From Gordonia sp. (in: high G+C Gram-positive bacteria) (lineage in GTDB: Bacteria; Actinomycetota; Actinomycetes; Mycobacteriales; Mycobacteriaceae): DNA of 8,700 nt. Positions 5,327 to 8,700 of the stretch are shown piece after piece; the stretch's first letter is position 1, and each line of letters opens with the position of its first letter. The stretch lies in the NCBI GenBank assembly GCA_030152405.1, contig JASLJL010000179.1, positions 1 to 8,700 of the forward strand. The letters are read 5' to 3'. Made by a program: the position numbers and the translations under genes. The notes under the pieces were generated by a model that did not search any database, was not told the origin of the DNA, and saw nothing but the letters and a program-made list of their open reading frames with translations.

Positions 5327-8300
5327 ATGCCATACTCGCTCACTCGCCAGGATTCCTACGACTCGACACTGCTCCAGGCGATGTCGCGTCGTGTTCTGAT
5401 CGGTGACGGGGCCATGGGCACGATGCTGCAGGCCGCCGACCTGACGGTCGACGGCGACTTCCTCGGACTCGAGGGCTGCAACGAGATCCTCAACGACACC
5501 CGCCCCGACCTTCTCGCCGACATTCACCGCCAGTACTTCGAAGCAGGCGCCGACGTCGTCGAGACGAACACCTTCGGCTGCAACCAGTCGAACCTCGGCG
5601 ACTACGACATCGCCGACCGCATCCGTGAACTGGCCTACAAGGGCACCGCGATCGCCCGCGGCGTCGCCGACGAGATGGGTCCGTCCGCCGACGGCACCGA
5701 CCGCTACGTCCTCGGATCGATGGGTCCGGGAACCAAACTGCCCAGCCTCGGGCACACCACGTTCGCCGTCATCCGCGACGCCTACCAGGAGTGCGTCCTG
5801 GGCATGCTCGAAGGCGGCGCCGACGGCATCCTCGTCGAGACCTGCCAGGACCTGCTCCAGCTGAAGGCCGCGGTCATCGCCGCGCGTCGTGCGATGGACG
5901 AGTTCGGCCGTCATCTCCCGATCATCGCGCACATCACGGTCGAGACGACCGGAACCATGCTCGTCGGTTCGGAGATCGGCGCGGCGCTCGCCGCGATCGA
6001 GCCGCTCGGCGTCGACGTGATCGGGCTCAACTGCGCGACCGGTCCGGCCGAGATGAGCGAGCACCTGCGCTACCTGTCGAAGCACGCGCGTGTGCCCGTG
6101 TCCGTGATGCCCAACGCCGGACTCCCGGTGCTCGGCGCGAACGGCGCCGAGTACCCGTTGACCGCGCCCGAGATGGCCGAGGCACTCGCGGGCTTCGTGC
6201 GCGACTACGGTCTGCAGTTCGTCGGCGGCTGCTGCGGCAGCACGCCCGAGCACATCCGGCAGGTCGCCGAAGCCGTGTCGCAGGTCGAGGCCAAGCCGCG
6301 CACACCCGAGCACGTGTCAGAGACGTCGTCGCTCTACTCGGCGGTTCCGTTCGATCAGGACGCCAGTTTCCTGGTGATCGCCGAGCGGACGAACTCCAAC
6401 GGATCGAAGGCGTTCCGCGAGGCGATGCTCGAAGGCGACTACCAGAAGTGCCTGGACATCGCGAAGGAGCAGACGCGCGACGGTGCGCACATGCTCGACC
6501 TCAACGTCGACTACGTCGGCCGCGACGGTGCGGGCGACATGACGGCCGTGGCGTCACGGTTCGCCACCGCGTCGACCCTGCCGATCATGATCGACTCGAC
6601 CGAGCCGGAGGTGATCCGTGCAGGTCTGGAGCACCTCGGTGGCCGCTGTGCGGTGAACTCGGTGAACTACGAGGACGGCGCGGGGCCGGACTCGCGGTTC
6701 GCGCGGATCATGCGCCATGCCGTCGAGCACGGCGCCGCCGTCGTGGCGCTCACGATCGACGAGGAGGGCCAGGCCCGCACCGCCGACCACAAGGTCGCGA
6801 TCGCCGAGCGTTTGATCGCCGACATCACCGGGAACTGGGGGCTCGCCGAGGAGGACATCATCATCGACGCCCTCACGTTCCCGATCTCGACAGGTCAGGA
6901 GGAGGTCCGCCGCGACGGGATCGAGACGATCGAGGCGATCCGCCGCCTGAAGGAGGCGCACCCGACGATCCACTTCACCCTCGGCATCTCGAACATCTCG
7001 TTCGGTCTCAATCCCGCCGCCCGGCAGGTCCTGAACTCGGTGTTCCTGCACGAGTGCGTGCAGGCTGGTCTGGACACCGCGATCGTCCACGCGTCCAAGA
7101 TCCTGCCCATGGCCCGCATTCCCGACGAGCATCGGGAGACCGCGCTCGACCTGGTCTACAACCGTCGTCGTGAGCAGGGCACGAACGGTCCCGACGACAA
7201 GGGATACGACCCGCTGCAGAAGCTGATGGAGCTCTTCGAGGGCGTCTCGGCGGCGTCCGCCCGTGAGTCGCGCGCAGCCGAGCTGGCCAAGATGCCGCTG
7301 TTCGAACGTCTGGAGCGCCGCATCGTCGACGGTGAGCGCAACGGCCTGATCGACGACCTCGACGAAGCCAGGGAGACCGTCCCGCCGCTCACGATCATCA
7401 ACGACACGCTGCTGTCGGGCATGAAGACCGTCGGCGAGCTGTTCGGCTCGGGTCAGATGCAGCTGCCGTTCGTCCTGCAGTCGGCCGAGGTGATGAAGGC
7501 GGCGGTCGCCCACCTCGAGCAGTTCATGGAGGCGACCGACGAGGACGGCAAGGGTCGCATCGTGCTGGCCACGGTGAAGGGCGACGTCCACGACATCGGG
7601 AAGAATCTCGTCGACATCATCCTCTCGAACAACGGGTACGACGTCGTCAACATCGGCATCAAGCAGCCGATCGCGACCATTCTGTCGGTCGCCGAGGACG
7701 AGCGGGCCGACGTCATCGGCATGTCCGGACTGCTCGTGAAGTCGACCGTCGTGATGAAGGAGAATCTCGAGGAGATGAACTCGCGGGGCAAGAGCAAGTA
7801 CCCCGTGCTCCTCGGCGGCGCCGCGTTGACCAGGACGTATGTCGAGGGCGACCTCGCGGACGTGTACGAGGGCGATGTCCGCTACGCGCGCGACGCCTTC
7901 GAGGGCCTCACGCTGATGGACGAGATCATGGCCGTCAAGCGAGGCGAGGGCCCCGATCCGGACAGCCCCGAGGCGAAGGCCGCCGCGGCCAAGGTCGCCG
8001 AGCGGAAGGCGCGCCGGGAACGCTCGCAGCGCATCGCCGCCAAGCGCAAGGCGGCGGAGGTTCCCGTGGAGGTGCCCGCGCGGTCGGACGTCGCAACCGA
8101 CAACGAGGTGCCCGAGCCGCCGTTCTGGGGAACGCGCATCGTCAAGGGCATCCCGGTCGCCGAGTACCTGACGATGCTCGACGAGCGGGCGCTGTTCCTC
8201 GGACAGTGGGGTCTGCGCGGCACCCGCGGGGACAACGGACCCGACTACGACGAGCTCGTGGAGACCGAGGGGCGTCCGCGTCTGCGCGAGTGGATCGCCC

Positions 8301-8700
8301 GCCTGTCCACCGAGGGCATCCTGGCGCACGCAGCGGTCGTCTACGGGTACTTCCCGGCGGTCAGCGAGGGGGATGTGGTGCACGTCCTCGAGTCGACGGA
8401 CCCGACGTCGGCCGTCCGACACAGCTTCGAGTTCCCCCGTCAGCAGCGGACCCGGTTCCTGTGCATCGCCGACTTCATCCGGTCCCGCGAGGACGCGATC
8501 GCGGCGGGCCGCGTGGACGTCCTGCCGTTCCAGCTGGTCACCATGGGACAGCCGATCGCCGACTTCGCGAACACGTTGTTCGCCGGCGACGAGTACCGCG
8601 ACTACCTGGAGGTGCACGGCATCGGCGTTCAGCTGACCGAAGCCCTCGCGGAGTACTGGCACCAGCGAGTCCGCAGCGAGCTGACCTTCGACGGCGGATC
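5327..8700 (+). CDS. metH: Cobalamin-dependent methionine synthase MetH, 3'-truncated by window edge
   Basis: MetH transfers the methyl group of 5-methyltetrahydrofolate to homocysteine through enzyme-bound cobalamin. The window holds 1124 complete codons of an expected ~1190 (M. tuberculosis 1192), open to the edge. Domains in order: homocysteine-binding barrel (about 20-320) with GDGAMGT (26-32), ETNTFGCNQ (79-87) and zinc ligands C236, C302, C303; pterin-binding barrel (about 345-620) with AERTN, DLNVD (391-395), MIDSTEPE (421-428) and GISNISFG; helical cap (about 640-735); cobalamin domain with DVHDIG (753-758), where H755 is the lower cobalt ligand, and MSGLLVKST; a charged Lys/Ala/Arg/Glu linker (about 874-925); then the start of the SAM-binding reactivation domain from PPFWGTR (W934). 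The last part of that domain is beyond the window. ATG 5327 follows a -10 box by 6 bases, so it looks leaderless. All visible catalytic residues are intact. Confidence 0.97.
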   Translation, partial: MPYSLTRQDSYDSTLLQAMSRRVLIGDGAMGTMLQAADLTVDGDFLGLEGCNEILNDTRPDLLADIHRQYFEAGADVVETNTFGCNQSNLGDYDIADRIRELAYKGTAIARGVADEMGPSADGTDRYVLGSMGPGTKLPSLGHTTFAVIRDAYQECVLGMLEGGADGILVETCQDLLQLKAAVIAARRAMDEFGRHLPIIAHITVETTGTMLVGSEIGAALAAIEPLGVDVIGLNCATGPAEMSEHLRYLSKHARVPVSVMPNAGLPVLGANGAEYPLTAPEMAEALAGFVRDYGLQFVGGCCGSTPEHIRQVAEAVSQVEAKPRTPEHVSETSSLYSAVPFDQDASFLVIAERTNSNGSKAFREAMLEGDYQKCLDIAKEQTRDGAHMLDLNVDYVGRDGAGDMTAVASRFATASTLPIMIDSTEPEVIRAGLEHLGGRCAVNSVNYEDGAGPDSRFARIMRHAVEHGAAVVALTIDEEGQARTADHKVAIAERLIADITGNWGLAEEDIIIDALTFPISTGQEEVRRDGIETIEAIRRLKEAHPTIHFTLGISNISFGLNPAARQVLNSVFLHECVQAGLDTAIVHASKILPMARIPDEHRETALDLVYNRRREQGTNGPDDKGYDPLQKLMELFEGVSAASARESRAAELAKMPLFERLERRIVDGERNGLIDDLDEARETVPPLTIINDTLLSGMKTVGELFGSGQMQLPFVLQSAEVMKAAVAHLEQFMEATDEDGKGRIVLATVKGDVHDIGKNLVDIILSNNGYDVVNIGIKQPIATILSVAEDERADVIGMSGLLVKSTVVMKENLEEMNSRGKSKYPVLLGGAALTRTYVEGDLADVYEGDVRYARDAFEGLTLMDEIMAVKRGEGPDPDSPEAKAAAAKVAERKARRERSQRIAAKRKAAEVPVEVPARSDVATDNEVPEPPFWGTRIVKGIPVAEYLTMLDERALFLGQWGLRGTRGDNGPDYDELVETEGRPRLREWIARLSTEGILAHAAVVYGYFPAVSEGDVVHVLESTDPTSAVRHSFEFPRQQRTRFLCIADFIRSREDAIAAGRVDVLPFQLVTMGQPIADFANTLFAGDEYRDYLEVHGIGVQLTEALAEYWHQRVRSELTFDGG

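Noticed and set aside
5277..5333. Upstream ATG (5333) for the PAC2 gene adding 19 residues
   Set aside because: The added residues are atypical, the extension would cross the metH start and promoter, and ATG 5276 has a well-placed -10 box.
5273..6313. Long - strand frame opposite the 5' part of metH, and a + strand frame at 5791-7173
   Set aside because: Low-complexity Arg/Asp/Val-rich translations with no recognisable motif, lying wholly over metH coding sequence apart from the 50-base spacer.
6554..8662. A 702-codon open frame on the - strand, antisense to metH
   Set aside because: The metH frame carries intact catalytic motifs throughout, and the antisense translation is a V/D/R/L/H-rich mirror of GC-biased codons with no domain. 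It is a shadow.

Overview
The window is GC-rich chromosomal DNA from an actinobacterium of the order Mycobacteriales. The pointers are strong G/C bias at codon third positions, GTG starts, a mycothiol biosynthesis gene (mshC), protein families largely confined to Actinobacteria, and a gene order close to the Mycobacterium tuberculosis Rv2136c-Rv2124c region as I remember it. Gordonia or a close relative (Williamsia, Tsukamurella) is my guess from protein flavour; the sequence alone does not prove the genus. I see no mobile element, CRISPR array, RNA gene or sign of recent transfer. This is a conserved core locus.

Left block (1-2713, + strand): the 3' part of uppP (undecaprenyl-pyrophosphate phosphatase), then a histidine-phosphatase-superfamily protein, a DUF3090 protein with a Cys/His zinc-like motif, and an SCO1664-family protein with distant kinase-like (PI3/4-kinase/HipA-like) motifs. 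Two junctions (uppP/phosphatase and DUF3090/kinase-like) are 4-base GTGA stop/start overlaps, so translation is probably coupled. The last three genes are the uncharacterised trio that recurs across Actinobacteria. A phosphatase-fold and a kinase-like protein beside a probable metal-binding protein make this the least understood part of the window.

Middle block (2714-4344, + strand): a 63-base spacer carries a probable promoter that fires almost at the start codon of mshC, the L-cysteine:GlcN-Ins ligase of mycothiol synthesis. mshC is followed after 8 bases by a 102-residue protein of unknown function with its own strong ribosome-binding site.

Right block (4371-8700): a PAC2-family gene on the - strand converges on the small gene. 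It diverges, across only 50 bases, from metH (cobalamin-dependent methionine synthase, + strand), which runs off the right edge after 1124 complete codons. Both divergent genes have a TANNNT -10 box 6-7 bases before their ATG and no ribosome-binding site, so both look leaderless. A perfect 5-bp-arm inverted repeat lies between the two -10 boxes and could be a shared operator.

Functional themes are envelope lipid-carrier recycling (uppP), thiol metabolism (mshC uses cysteine, metH uses homocysteine), and several conserved actinobacterial proteins of unknown role. Every gap between genes is under 70 bases; no stretch above 300 bases lacks a gene.
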